A stretch of DNA of 64,000 bases from Kordia periserrulae. GTDB lineage: Bacteria > Bacteroidota > Bacteroidia > Flavobacteriales > Flavobacteriaceae. The translations under genes and the position numbers were made by a program. Positions 26,725 to 35,631 of this stretch are shown piece after piece. The stretch lies in the NCBI RefSeq assembly GCF_003054265.1, contig NZ_QBKT01000002.1, positions 310,001-374,000 on the forward strand, in the 5' to 3' direction. The notes beneath the pieces were generated by a model that worked only from the letters and a program-made list of their open reading frames with translations, searched no databases and had not been told where the DNA came from. Each line of letters opens with the position of its first letter. Positions within the stretch are counted from its first letter, which is position 1.

Positions 26725-27384
26725 ATGGTTGACAGAGATTTATTAGCACATTTAGAAGGCTATCTTACCGAACGCAGAAAAAACTTGTTTGTCAAAGTAT
26801 TAGCAGAACGCACACGCCATTTTACGGTTGCTGTAGAAGATGTCTACCAACTGCACAACACCAGCGCTGTATTGCGAAGTTGTGATGTGTTTGGCTTGCA
26901 AGATGTACATGTCATTGAAGAACGCTTGGGGAAAAAGATGGACAGAGAAATTGCGATGGGCGCACAAAAGTGGGTAGATATTCATCGTTACAACAATACT
27001 AAAAGTTGTATTGCGCGTTTGCGAAACGAAGGTTATCGCATTGTTGCTACGACACCACATACCAATTCGCAGTATTTGCATGAGTTTGATACCACTCAAA
27101 AAGCAGCGTTCTTTTTTGGAAAAGAGCGTGAAGGCTTGAGCGACGAAGTACTGTCGGAAGCAGATGAGTTTTTAAAAATTCCGATGGTTGGTTTTACAGA
27201 AAGCTTGAATATTTCAGTATCGGCAGCGATTACCATTCAGCATGTGACTACGAAATTGCGAAATTCATCTATTTCTTGGCGATTAACAGAAGCAGAAATT
27301 CTCGAAAAACGTTTGGATTGGTGTAAAAAATCAATTCGCAGTATTGACGATATTTTATCGCGATACTACGAACCCAAAAGTTGA
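26725..27384 (+). CDS. trmH: tRNA (guanosine-18-2'-O)-methyltransferase
   Basis: 219 residues of the SpoU/TrmH SPOUT family. Motif 1 is in the NTSAVLRSCDVFGLQDVHVIE segment (with the catalytic arginine), motif 2 in FFFGKEREGLS and motif 3 in IPMVGFTESLNISVSAAI, which forms the trefoil-knot SAM pocket. The N- and C-terminal extensions fit TrmH rather than the shorter TrmL. It methylates the ribose of G18 in the tRNA D-loop. Confidence 0.95.
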   Translation: MVDRDLLAHLEGYLTERRKNLFVKVLAERTRHFTVAVEDVYQLHNTSAVLRSCDVFGLQDVHVIEERLGKKMDREIAMGAQKWVDIHRYNNTKSCIARLRNEGYRIVATTPHTNSQYLHEFDTTQKAAFFFGKEREGLSDEVLSEADEFLKIPMVGFTESLNISVSAAITIQHVTTKLRNSSISWRLTEAEILEKRLDWCKKSIRSIDDILSRYYEPKS

Positions 27385-27405
27385 AAATTATAGAGTGAAA
27401 TTTGT

Positions 27406-27879
27406 CTAACGCGCTTTTTTGGTCGTTTTCATTATGTTTTCTTCATATAATTCAATCCAGTCGTATGGTGTCATTTTTTGTGCTAATTCCGCAATCAACT
27501 CATACGGAATATCGTTCATTTTTTTAAAACGAATACAGCTTTTTCCCATGTCGAGTTTGTACTTGCAGTGTTTTGGATACTCAGCCACAAACCAGTCCAT
27601 CAACTCTTTATTGGCATAAATTCCCATGTGATACAACGCCACAAAATTTTTCTGTGAAGCATAATTAATAAAAGGCAATGGCAGCTTCGGGTCGCAATGA
27701 TAACCGTTAGGATATGTGTGATGCGAAACCACAAAACTCGGCATACCATAATTGATTTGCTCTGTGAAACCTTCGGGTAGATTTTCTTGTAAAATAGTTC
27801 TCAGTTTTACAATAACTTCTTTGCGTTCTTCAGGAAGTTGCTCAATATATTCTTCTATGGAATGTGCTTTATATGTCAT
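27406..27879 (-). CDS. DUF1801 (YdhG/YjbR-like) protein
   Basis: 157 residues, cytoplasmic. The opening SIEEYIEQLPEERKEVIVKLRTIL, the INYGMPSFVV segment and the later GKSCIRFKKMNDIPYELIAELAQKM are hallmarks of the DUF1801 family, whose fold resembles CyaY/frataxin-like chaperones (for example B. subtilis YdhG). Biochemical activity is not established. Convergent with trmH. Confidence 0.88.
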   Translation of the reverse strand: MTYKAHSIEEYIEQLPEERKEVIVKLRTILQENLPEGFTEQINYGMPSFVVSHHTYPNGYHCDPKLPLPFINYASQKNFVALYHMGIYANKELMDWFVAEYPKHCKYKLDMGKSCIRFKKMNDIPYELIAELAQKMTPYDWIELYEENIMKTTKKAR

Positions 27880-27893
27880 TGGTGTAAGCGTTT

Positions 27894-27993
27894 TTTACTC
27901 GATAATCGAGATTTAAAATACTCCGACACTTGCGTCGAAATGTTTTAACAGTTTTTATTGAATGCTTCGTGGGCTTGCCCCGAAGTAGTTGAC
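27894..27993. repeat. Dispersed element with palindrome CTCGATAATCGAG
   Basis: TTTACTCGATAATCGAGAT (27894-27912) opens the element and GAAGTAGTTGAC (27982-27993) closes it, with about 70 nt between that include a CGACACTTGCGTCG hairpin. The same ends, fused without the middle, occur at 51635-51671. The remaining sequence up to the ATG at 28161 is AT-rich and has no gene. Confidence 0.65.
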
Positions 27994-28160
27994 TCTTTAA
28001 ATTTACTTTTTTTTGACGACAAACGCTTATTTGTACTAAAAATATTTTTTAGAAGGATTTGAATAGATAAAATAAAAACTTACTTTTAATACGCAGATGT
28101 AAGGTAACTTATTAATTTACCGTTCTGAAAACCAGTCTAAAACACCTAAAACTATTCCTC

Positions 28161-28688
28161 ATGATACTTGCATTATATATTATTGGTGGACTTCTCTTAT
28201 TCGTTATTTTTCTAGCTATGATAGCTCCAAAAAAGTTTGCAGTGAGTAGAAGTATTGTGGTTGATAAACCGCTTGAAGAGACTTTTCTATTTGTAAAATC
28301 GATAAAAAATCAAGATGTATGGTCGCCTTGGAAAAAGAAAGACCCAAATATGGCACAATCGTATGAAGGAACCGATGGCAAAGTTGGTTTTATTGCGCGT
28401 TGGCAAGGAAATAAACACGTTGGTGAAGGCGAACAGGAAATCATAGAAATAGAAGAAAATCAACGCGTGATTTCAAAACTTCGATTTTTCAAACCGTGGA
28501 AATCTGAAGCAGATGCTTATTTAAGTACCAAAGCGGTGAACGACCATCAAACAAAAGTCACTTGGGGATTTTCAGGAGAAAACAAAGTTCCTTTCAATAT
28601 TTTCATGTTATTCATGAATATGGATAAAGCTGTCGGAAAAGATTTTGAAGAAGGTTTGGCAGATTTAAAAACGCATCTTGAAAGCTAA
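28161..28688 (+). CDS. SRPBCC-family protein with N-terminal membrane segment
   Basis: 175 residues. A single hydrophobic helix at 3-22 precedes an SRPBCC (START/Bet v1-like) domain opening FAVSRSIVVDKPLEETFLFV and ending WGFSGENKVPFNIFMLFMNMD. Family members bind small hydrophobic ligands or act as cyclases; the polyketide-cyclase label is common, but no ligand can be inferred. It lies 32 nt before a VOC-family gene, a frequent pairing in Bacteroidota, probably in one operon. Confidence 0.9.
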   Translation: MILALYIIGGLLLFVIFLAMIAPKKFAVSRSIVVDKPLEETFLFVKSIKNQDVWSPWKKKDPNMAQSYEGTDGKVGFIARWQGNKHVGEGEQEIIEIEENQRVISKLRFFKPWKSEADAYLSTKAVNDHQTKVTWGFSGENKVPFNIFMLFMNMDKAVGKDFEEGLADLKTHLES

Positions 28689-28720
28689 AAAATAACGTTC
28701 AACAATTAAAAGATAACAAT

Positions 28721-29086
28721 ATGATAGGATGGTTTGAAATTCCTGTAAAGGACATGGAACGCGCGCAGCGATTTTATGAAACGGTTTTTAAGGTTTCCAT
28801 AAAAGTTCAAAATCTCGGAGGATTTTTATATGGATGGTTTCCACCAGAAACCGCAGAAGGCAATGCTACAGGCGCATTAATCAATTACGAAGCTTACACG
28901 CCGAGCAAAACCGATGGTGTCCTCATTTACTTTTCTTCGGAAGATGTGTCTAACGAATTGGAAATAATTCCCAAAGCTGGCGGAACAGTAGTGCAAGGCA
29001 AAACCCAAATTTCTCCCGAAACAGGATATATGGCAGTTTTTATTGATTGTGAAGGCAACAGAATTGCGTTGTTTTCTAGGAATTGA
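28721..29086 (+). CDS. VOC-family (glyoxalase-fold) protein
   Basis: 121 residues with two beta-alpha-beta-beta-beta halves: IGWFEIPVKDMERAQRFYETVF and later GYMAVFIDCEGNRIALFS. That is one complete vicinal-oxygen-chelate domain of the size that dimerises. Metal ligands are hard to place (Glu6 in GWFEIPV and Glu114 in DCEGN are candidates). Substrate unknown. Last gene of the SRPBCC-VOC pair. Confidence 0.9.
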   Translation: MIGWFEIPVKDMERAQRFYETVFKVSIKVQNLGGFLYGWFPPETAEGNATGALINYEAYTPSKTDGVLIYFSSEDVSNELEIIPKAGGTVVQGKTQISPETGYMAVFIDCEGNRIALFSRN

Positions 29087-29118
29087 TTCGTTGCAGCAAT
29101 AACTTATTGAAAAATAAG

Positions 29119-29162
29119 AAAGACTTTTTACGAAATTCAAACTTCGTAAAAAGTCTTTTCAG
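29119..29162 (+). terminator. Terminator after the VOC gene
   Basis: Perfect 16 bp stem (29119-29134 and 29143-29158; AAAGACTTTTTACGAA and its complement), 8 nt loop, short T tail. It may also stop the convergent amylase transcript. Confidence 0.85.
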
Positions 29163-29189
29163 TATTATTTCTGTTGTCTCAGCTACAGA

Positions 29190-30833
29190 TTACTGGTGTA
29201 ACAACACAATTGAAAATTCTGAATCAATCGTAACTTTTCCATTGTTTACAGTGGCCGTTTTTCCAGAATAATGGTCGGTAACAGTTATACCATTTTCAAA
29301 TTGTCCATCAACGTTGATTTCTTTTGCTCCTGTTGGCAAATCCAATCCCACAACAACGTTGTCGTTTTTGTAGGTTCTAGCAAATACGTACGGACTTTCA
29401 GAAATCATCTTGTGTGTTCCTGCGCCAATTGCTGGATGCGCTTTTCTAAATTGTCCTAGTTTTTGCCAATGCGTGAGTAGTTTTTTTGTTTCTGCATCGT
29501 TCATCATATCCCAATTCATAAACGAACGCAAGGTTGCATCTCCTACAGTTCCTTCGATAATTAACGGACGTTTCGTTTCATCTCCATAATAAACTTGTGA
29601 AATTCCTGGAGTTAACAATAATTTTGTTGCCGATTCGTATGGTTTGGTACGCGCTTTATCAAACGGATCGCCATCGTCGTGCGAACTGATGTAATTCATC
29701 ACGCTTTTTCCTTGTAAATCGTTCTGTAGAATGTCATTGTATTTAGAAAAGATGCTTTCGTAATCGCCTTGCGCATCATATTTGAATTGAAAGTTGATTA
29801 AATTGTCAAAACCATTTGCGTAGTAATCTACTTTTTTATCGCCAAAATCATAATAGCGTTTTCCGTCAATTCCATAACCATACAATTCACCTAACATATA
29901 AAAATCATTTTCATCTAATACCGCTTCTGGATGCGCTTTTTTCCATTCGGAAAAAGCTATTTGTGCTTGTTGGTTTAAATCGTTCCAAGCGCCTTCTTCT
30001 ACATGTTTTACGGTGTCTACACGATAACCGTCCACACCGTATTCACGCACATAATCGGTCAACCATTTGATGATGTAATTTTTTGGTGTTTTTGCCAAAC
30101 CTGTTTTTTCAAAAAATGCGTCTAGCTCTTTTAGTTCTGTTTCGTAACGACCTTCCTTTTTCCATTTTTCAACTAAAGGTGTGGGTAGTGAAACGGTTTC
30201 TGTACTGTTTGTCAACACATCAGGAAGATTTTCTACCAGCGTACAACTTACCGCAGTGTCGTAGCCTTGATACGTACAGCCAGGCTCCGTACGAACCCAA
30301 TTATTGTCCCACACAGGATCTTTTTCCGTTACAGGACCTGTGTGATTCATGACCACATCCATCAAAATTCGGATTCCGTGTTTGTGTGCCGTTTCAATGA
30401 GTTCTTTAAAGTCAGCTTCGGTTCCAAAATTTGGATCAAATTGTGTCCAATCTTTTGTCCAATAGCCGTGAAACGCGTAGGTATTTCCTGTGCCTTCGTC
30501 AGTGCTGTCGTGAATTTGCTCTAATACAGGCGAAAACCAAATCGCATTGATGCCTAAATCGTCAAAATAGCCTTCTTTTATTTTTTGTGTAATTCCTGCC
30601 ATATCACCGCCCATAAATCCTCTGAGTTTTGCAGGCTCTTTGGTACGGTCAAAATTCAAGTCGTTTTCTTTGTTTCCATTGTTAAAGCGGTCGGTCAGCA
30701 TGAAATAGACATTGGCAGCTTCCCATACAAACGGTTGTGCTTCAACAGTAGCAGCTTTGGCAGTTTTTGATGGTTTTGTTTTGCATCCGAAAAGGAAAAG
30801 AGCGATACTTAATAAGACGAAGAATTGCTTCAT
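29190..30833 (-). CDS. GH13 alpha-amylase-family lipoprotein
   Basis: 547 residues with lipobox LFGC (Cys17), so it is membrane-anchored, probably at the outer membrane or cell surface. The four GH13 regions are present: DVVMNH (159-164), GYRVDTVKH with Arg271 and the nucleophile Asp273, the acid/base Glu316 in LGELYGYG, and SHDD with His385-Asp386. A C-terminal beta domain (about 470-547) follows. It hydrolyses alpha-1,4-glucans or related maltooligosaccharides. It stands alone; no SusC/SusD or transporter is adjacent. Confidence 0.95.
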   Translation of the reverse strand: MKQFFVLLSIALFLFGCKTKPSKTAKAATVEAQPFVWEAANVYFMLTDRFNNGNKENDLNFDRTKEPAKLRGFMGGDMAGITQKIKEGYFDDLGINAIWFSPVLEQIHDSTDEGTGNTYAFHGYWTKDWTQFDPNFGTEADFKELIETAHKHGIRILMDVVMNHTGPVTEKDPVWDNNWVRTEPGCTYQGYDTAVSCTLVENLPDVLTNSTETVSLPTPLVEKWKKEGRYETELKELDAFFEKTGLAKTPKNYIIKWLTDYVREYGVDGYRVDTVKHVEEGAWNDLNQQAQIAFSEWKKAHPEAVLDENDFYMLGELYGYGIDGKRYYDFGDKKVDYYANGFDNLINFQFKYDAQGDYESIFSKYNDILQNDLQGKSVMNYISSHDDGDPFDKARTKPYESATKLLLTPGISQVYYGDETKRPLIIEGTVGDATLRSFMNWDMMNDAETKKLLTHWQKLGQFRKAHPAIGAGTHKMISESPYVFARTYKNDNVVVGLDLPTGAKEINVDGQFENGITVTDHYSGKTATVNNGKVTIDSEFSIVLLHQ

Positions 30834-31055
30834 TTTGTCAGTAGTTTTGAGTTAATCTATTGCAATATAAAGGTTACCAAGCTTTTTTCATATCGTAAAA
30901 TTAGGAGTAAGTAAAAAAAGAGAAACTACAACGATTGAGAAGGCATTTTTCTTAATAACTTTTTCTCACTTCTTGTGAAAAAATTAAAAATTACGGCAGA
31001 TTTTTATGTTTTTGTGAAAGGCGAATGACTTTTATGTAGAATAATTGCGGAATCG

Positions 31056-31598
31056 TTACGAACTTGCTTTTTCAATTTCATAAATCAATGTGTTCATATT
31101 TTGGCGATTGCGTCCCATGGAAACCATTGACATTTTTTTATTCAAAGAACAAATGCTATTTACAAACACTTTATTTCTATCCAACAAAATAGTGATCTGT
31201 TCGCCCCAACTTCCAGAAAGAAAGCCTGGACTTGTATTTGCTAAAATTACATTGTTTTTATTGTGGTAGATATTCCATTCTAAATCTGTGGCAACTTTTT
31301 CTATAATCTGATTGATTCTTTTATAATTTAATGTGGTTGTAACGGTTTTAAACTTTAGTCGATATGTTTGTAAAAAATATAATCCTATAGCTATCACAAT
31401 CGGAATTAAAATAAAAAGTAAGAGACCTGTTTTTAGAGGTTTTATATCACTCATTATCAAATCTTTTATGTAAAGTATAATGATGATTAATGGTATGAAA
31501 AGCACAAAGCCAATAGGTTCAAAATGTTTCAATTTTTCACGTCTAGTAAGCTGTAATTGTCCTGTTAAAATTGATTTATGAATTTGTGATTTTGTCAT
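31056..31598 (-). CDS. Hypothetical membrane protein with PH-like C-terminal part
   Basis: 180 residues. Two transmembrane helices (about 29-48 and 57-77) are followed by a soluble domain of about 95 residues with beta-rich stretches (ILANTSPGFLSGSWGEQITILLD, then NKVFVNSICSL). The fold is not recognised. AT-rich and monocistronic, between the amylase and a CarboxypepD_reg protein. Confidence 0.75.
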   Translation of the reverse strand: MTKSQIHKSILTGQLQLTRREKLKHFEPIGFVLFIPLIIIILYIKDLIMSDIKPLKTGLLLFILIPIVIAIGLYFLQTYRLKFKTVTTTLNYKRINQIIEKVATDLEWNIYHNKNNVILANTSPGFLSGSWGEQITILLDRNKVFVNSICSLNKKMSMVSMGRNRQNMNTLIYEIEKASS

Positions 31599-31671
31599 CT
31601 ATACTTTCTATGGTATAATGAGTAGGGTTCTATAAATTTTTATTACCGCGAAAAAACTTGTAGTGGTGTAT

Positions 31672-32445
31672 TTACTTTTTTCGTTGTCTGCTCAAAACTT
31701 TATATTCTTCGTAGCAATCGTTAATTGCGTCCAATACTTGCAAATCGTTGGCATTGGTAATAAACGTTTTGGAATAGTTGCACAGCGAGAGAATTTCATC
31801 AACATCCACACGTTCAACTTGTAACAATTCGCGCAGCATTTGACGGTCAAATTTAGAAGCTAATAAGTCTCTAATTTTATCGTCTTCTTTCATTTGGCGC
31901 AGTTTGCGCATTTGTGTTGGTTTTTTACCGAAAAGATTCTGTAAGAAATCTGCAGGATTAAAAATAGCACCTAACACAGATGAAATAGCGCCTGGTGCTT
32001 TTTCGCCAGCTTCATATCCTGTGGAAAGTCCCGCAATACGATAGCGATAGTTTGGACGCAACGGTACATTTTTCGCATCAATTTCTAAATATCCTGTGAG
32101 TTGATACGGTGTTAACACCACTTTTTCCAGCGCATACGCCAATTCGGTCATTCTGATAGTAGAAGAGCCTTTGTATTTTAGCATGTCGTTCGTTACCCGA
32201 ACTTTAATCGATTTGAATCCAAGGAAGGAAAAGAAAAGTGTGTCATCAGGATTGGCTTCTATTTCAAACTCTCCTTTATCATTGGTTATCACACCTTTTA
32301 TTGTGGTTAAGTTTACTACATGCACCGCATTCATAGGTTTGTCGTCGGCGTCATTCACCACTTTTGCATACAGCGTTTGTCTTTCCTGTGCAGAAATAGT
32401 TGTGAGGGTTAAGAATAAAAGTAGCAACGTATATACCTTCTTCAT
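31672..32445 (-). CDS. CarboxypepD_reg-like exported protein
   Basis: 257 residues from the ATG at 32445, which opens a clear signal peptide (MKKVYTLLLLFLTL, cleavage after about ISAQ). A longer in-frame start at 32571 would bury it. Residues about 22-105 form a carboxypeptidase regulatory-like/TonB-receptor N-terminal domain (VVNDADDKPMNAVHVVNLTTIKGVITNDKGEFEIE). The C-terminal half is helical and basic with LREL-type repeats and a conserved Cys. Possibly an accessory protein of the outer membrane; function unknown. Confidence 0.88.
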   Translation of the reverse strand: MKKVYTLLLLFLTLTTISAQERQTLYAKVVNDADDKPMNAVHVVNLTTIKGVITNDKGEFEIEANPDDTLFFSFLGFKSIKVRVTNDMLKYKGSSTIRMTELAYALEKVVLTPYQLTGYLEIDAKNVPLRPNYRYRIAGLSTGYEAGEKAPGAISSVLGAIFNPADFLQNLFGKKPTQMRKLRQMKEDDKIRDLLASKFDRQMLRELLQVERVDVDEILSLCNYSKTFITNANDLQVLDAINDCYEEYKVLSRQRKK

Positions 32446-32550
32446 GCATGCAATTTTTAGGAAATTAGTTTTGAAGTTATTTGCAGCTAGAAAAAAAGTG
32501 TAAATAACTTCACAGACTAATTGTCGTATAAAAGTACTAAACAAAACGAT

Positions 32551-32576
32551 AAAAAGTGCGCCAAAGCACACTTTTT
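32551..32576 (-). terminator. Terminator of the DEAD-box helicase gene
   Basis: AAAAAGTG/CACTTTTT stem with an inner GC/GC pairing, located 23 nt past the helicase stop. The minus-strand read-out ends in T residues. Confidence 0.65.
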
Positions 32577-32598
32577 ACTAAATATTAACAATTTATCG

Positions 32599-34398
32599 TT
32601 ATTTTCTTCTCGATCTTCCTCTAAATCGTTCGCGTTCGTTTCCGCCACTTTCACTTCTGCGACGTCTTCCGCTGCTGTTTGAAGCAGTGTTTGTTTCGCT
32701 TCTACGACTTCTTCTTTTACGATCACCGCCGTTTCCGCCGTCTCTGCGTTTTCTTCCGCCATCTCTACGACGACGTCCGTCACCGCCACTACTACCAGAA
32801 TTGGTAGATTCTTCTACATTGACAAATCGTCCATCTACTTTAAAATCGGTAAAATGGGCTAAAACTTTTTCTTTTTTGTCGTTATCGGTGTTGAAGAAAG
32901 AGAAACTTTCTTTTACATCTACTTTATATACATCTTCGCGACCTAGATTGAGAGTTTCTTTTAAGAAATCTTTCAATCGCATCCAGTCATATCCATCTTT
33001 TGAACCTACATTGATAAAGTAGCGAGTGCTATGTTCGTTACTACTACCGCGAGAGGAGTTGTCTTCGCTATTTCCTTTAGGCTGATTAAGGTCTCTCGTT
33101 TTACTATAATAATTGAAGAAACGGTTGAATTCTACCGAAACCATGCGTTTGATGAGTTCTTCTTTTGAAGTATCTTCAAAAATTTCCATGATGGCTGGTA
33201 AGTATTCTTCTATTTCGTCGTTTGCTTCAGTATTGTGAATTTTTTTGGCTAAGTGAAACAACTGTACTTGACAAATTTCGATTCCTGTAGGAATGGCTTT
33301 TTGCTCAAATTTCTTTTGAATTTTACGCTCAATCGATTTGATTTTGCGCATTTCACTTTTAGTTACAATCACCATTGAAACACCATTTTTTCCTGCTCTT
33401 CCTGTACGTCCGCTTCGGTGTGTATAGGTTTCTACTTCGTCTGGCAATTGGTAATTGATTACGTGTGTAATATCATCCACATCAATTCCACGCGCGGCAA
33501 CATCGGTGGCAACTAACATTTGAATTTGACGCGTACGGAACGATTTCATCACCAAGTCACGTTGATTTTGACTTAAATCGCCATGCAAAGCACCAGCGCT
33601 GTAGCCATCTTCAATTAGTTTTTCAGCAACACTTTGTGTATCGCGTTTTGTTCTACAGAAAACTACTGAAAATATATCTGGATTTGCATCTGCCAAACGT
33701 TTTAATGCTAAATAACGGTCGCGTCCGCTTACCGCATAAAATTCATGTACTACCGAATCAGAACCAGAGTTACGAGAACCTACGGTAATTTCCACAGGAT
33801 CAAACATAAATTCTTGTGCAATGATTGAAACTTCTTTTGGCATGGTTGCCGAAAATAGCCATGTGCTTTTGTCTTTAGGCGTATGCGATAGGATGGAAGT
33901 GATGTCTTCATAAAATCCCATGTTCAGCATTTCGTCGGCTTCATCGAGCACACAGTATTCGATTTTAGAAATATCCACCATACGACGGTTGATCATATCT
34001 TGCATACGTCCTGGCGTAGCGACTACAATTTGTGCGCCTTTTTTTACTTGTTTCGCTTGGTCGGTAATGCTGGCGCCACCATAAATGGCAACCACATTGA
34101 CGTTATCGTATTTGGAGTAGCTTTTTAATTCGTTGGTAATTTGCAAGCACAATTCGCGCGTTGGCGATAAAATTAATCCTTGCGTGGTGCGACTTTCCGC
34201 ATTTATTTTTTGAATAAGTGGAAAACCAAAAGCAGCTGTTTTTCCTGTCCCAGTTTGGGCAAGAGCTACCATATCGGTTTCTTTATCTAATAAAATTGGG
34301 ATTGCTTTTTCTTGAACTTCGCTAGGCGTTTCAAAGCCCATGTCTTGAATAGCGCGCAAAAGCGATTCTTGAAGACCTAATTCTTCAAATTTTGTCAT
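32599..34398 (-). CDS. DEAD-box RNA helicase, DeaD/CsdA-like
   Basis: 599 residues. RecA domain 1 carries the Q motif, Walker A (AQTGTGKTAAF), PTREL, VATPGR, DEAD (VLDEADEML) and SAT; domain 2 carries ARGIDV and HRSGRTGRAG. A DbpA-type RNA-binding domain (about 465-535, FINVGSKDGYDWMRLKDFLKE) and an Arg/Gly/Ser-rich tail follow, as in DeaD homologues. The protein remodels RNA in ribosome assembly and mRNA decay, especially in the cold. A foldable leader of about 130 nt and a good -7 element precede the gene. Confidence 0.96.
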   Translation of the reverse strand: MTKFEELGLQESLLRAIQDMGFETPSEVQEKAIPILLDKETDMVALAQTGTGKTAAFGFPLIQKINAESRTTQGLILSPTRELCLQITNELKSYSKYDNVNVVAIYGGASITDQAKQVKKGAQIVVATPGRMQDMINRRMVDISKIEYCVLDEADEMLNMGFYEDITSILSHTPKDKSTWLFSATMPKEVSIIAQEFMFDPVEITVGSRNSGSDSVVHEFYAVSGRDRYLALKRLADANPDIFSVVFCRTKRDTQSVAEKLIEDGYSAGALHGDLSQNQRDLVMKSFRTRQIQMLVATDVAARGIDVDDITHVINYQLPDEVETYTHRSGRTGRAGKNGVSMVIVTKSEMRKIKSIERKIQKKFEQKAIPTGIEICQVQLFHLAKKIHNTEANDEIEEYLPAIMEIFEDTSKEELIKRMVSVEFNRFFNYYSKTRDLNQPKGNSEDNSSRGSSNEHSTRYFINVGSKDGYDWMRLKDFLKETLNLGREDVYKVDVKESFSFFNTDNDKKEKVLAHFTDFKVDGRFVNVEESTNSGSSGGDGRRRRDGGRKRRDGGNGGDRKRRSRRSETNTASNSSGRRRRSESGGNERERFRGRSRRK

Positions 34399-34446
34399 AC
34401 TATATTTTTAAAAGGTTCGTACAGCTTCTTATTTCTGCTGTGTTGA

Positions 34447-34539
34447 GAAGTTACATGGAGCGTTACGACCTAATAAAATTAAAATACCCTGACGCTGTGG
34501 TAACTTCATCTCGCTCTGAGATTTCAAGGCGCAAAGGTA
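34447..34539 (-). promoter_or_regulatory. Promoter and structured leader of the DEAD-box gene
   Basis: On the minus strand TACCTTTG (34532-34539) followed by CGCC is the -7 element. The transcript then contains GAAGTTAC...GTAACTTC (34500-34507 with 34447-34454), enclosing AGCGT/ACGCT (34492-34496 with 34459-34463) around an A/T loop. This gives a two-tier stem-loop about 50 nt before the ATG, suitable for cold or autogenous control. Confidence 0.6.
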
Positions 34540-34608
34540 GTGTTTTATTTTGAATAAATAAGTTTTGTTGTATTTATTTGATTTTCAGTGAAATTTGTGT
34601 GCAGTTTT

Positions 34609-35625
34609 TTAGTTAGCAGGTTTCTTGTGTTTTTGTAGTGTCACTTTAACTTGCGGATAATCTACACCAAATGCTTTTTCGTTTTTAAAGGGGATTTTAA
34701 GCGTGTCTGCTTTGCCAAATGGAATCCAGATTTCGAGGTCGTCTAGAGATTTTAGGTTGTAAGTTTCCAATGGTTTATCATAATCTACTTTTTCTATCTT
34801 TTTTCTATCATTAATTTTTAATTGATAGTTTGCTCCAAATTCATAATTATGAATTTCGTCTGAAAGTGTTATATACTGTTTACTTTGGTGCTTATCTTGA
34901 ATAACAACAGTAATATGATCATATACTTCATTTTTTAACACGCTAATTAAGTAGTGACCGTATTCAGTGTTAATTCGTTTGATTAAGTTATTAGAGTTAA
35001 ATATAAACTTTCCTTTGAAATCAAATATTTGATATATGGGTAAACTTGTACAGCAACCAAAAATGGTAGTTAATAAATAACCTTCTTTTTCATAAATTCT
35101 AAGAGCATCAGTATAAAAGTTGAGTTCGTAAGCGGGATTTTTTAAATTTTCAGGACGGAAAAATTGCAAATTGTGTTTTGTTCCTGCTAATCCTGATACT
35201 TTATAGTCTTGGTATCTTTGTGTGAGTCTTTTTAAAACATACTTGAACGCTAATCCCGCAGTATTTTTAGAAACAATATTTTTTGTTTCAGCTACTTGAA
35301 TATATTCATCGTGTCTTTCAACGTTAATATGTTTATTTTCAAAAGTAGCTTTTACATTATGAATACTATCAAATCTCTCGAAAGATGGTTTGTATCGCGT
35401 TGAGTCTTTTTCCGCACGAAAGATAGTATCATTTTTTAAAATTTTGAATTGATAAAGATCACCGTTTTTCTTCGGTAGTTTTACCCGCATCAAGGTGTCA
35501 TCTCTTTTTTGTAGATATACGATTTCTTTTTTAATAACAGTATTCGTAACAGTTTCTGTGACTGTTTTTGTACATGAAATAATAAGAACACAGATAAATA
35601 ACGATAAAAGTAACGGTTTGCTCAA
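34609..35625 (-). CDS. Hypothetical lipoprotein
   Basis: 338 residues with lipobox IISC (Cys18), then a Thr/Val-rich linker (KTVTETVTNTVIKK). The rest is mixed beta-rich sequence with no family I recognise; a GCCTSLPIYQIFDFKGKFIF segment suggests a beta-propeller or WG-type repeat. Six nucleotides separate it from rdgB, so it is probably co-transcribed with rlmH-rdgB as the last gene. Confidence 0.78.
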   Translation of the reverse strand: MSKPLLLSLFICVLIISCTKTVTETVTNTVIKKEIVYLQKRDDTLMRVKLPKKNGDLYQFKILKNDTIFRAEKDSTRYKPSFERFDSIHNVKATFENKHINVERHDEYIQVAETKNIVSKNTAGLAFKYVLKRLTQRYQDYKVSGLAGTKHNLQFFRPENLKNPAYELNFYTDALRIYEKEGYLLTTIFGCCTSLPIYQIFDFKGKFIFNSNNLIKRINTEYGHYLISVLKNEVYDHITVVIQDKHQSKQYITLSDEIHNYEFGANYQLKINDRKKIEKVDYDKPLETYNLKSLDDLEIWIPFGKADTLKIPFKNEKAFGVDYPQVKVTLQKHKKPAN

Positions 35626-35631
35626 GATTGA

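Noticed and set aside
32517-32789. Minus-strand ORF rich in Ala, Glu and Val at the end of the helicase gene
   Set aside because: It is an alternate frame of the Arg/Gly-rich tail codons of the helicase, whose repetitive DNA keeps several frames open.
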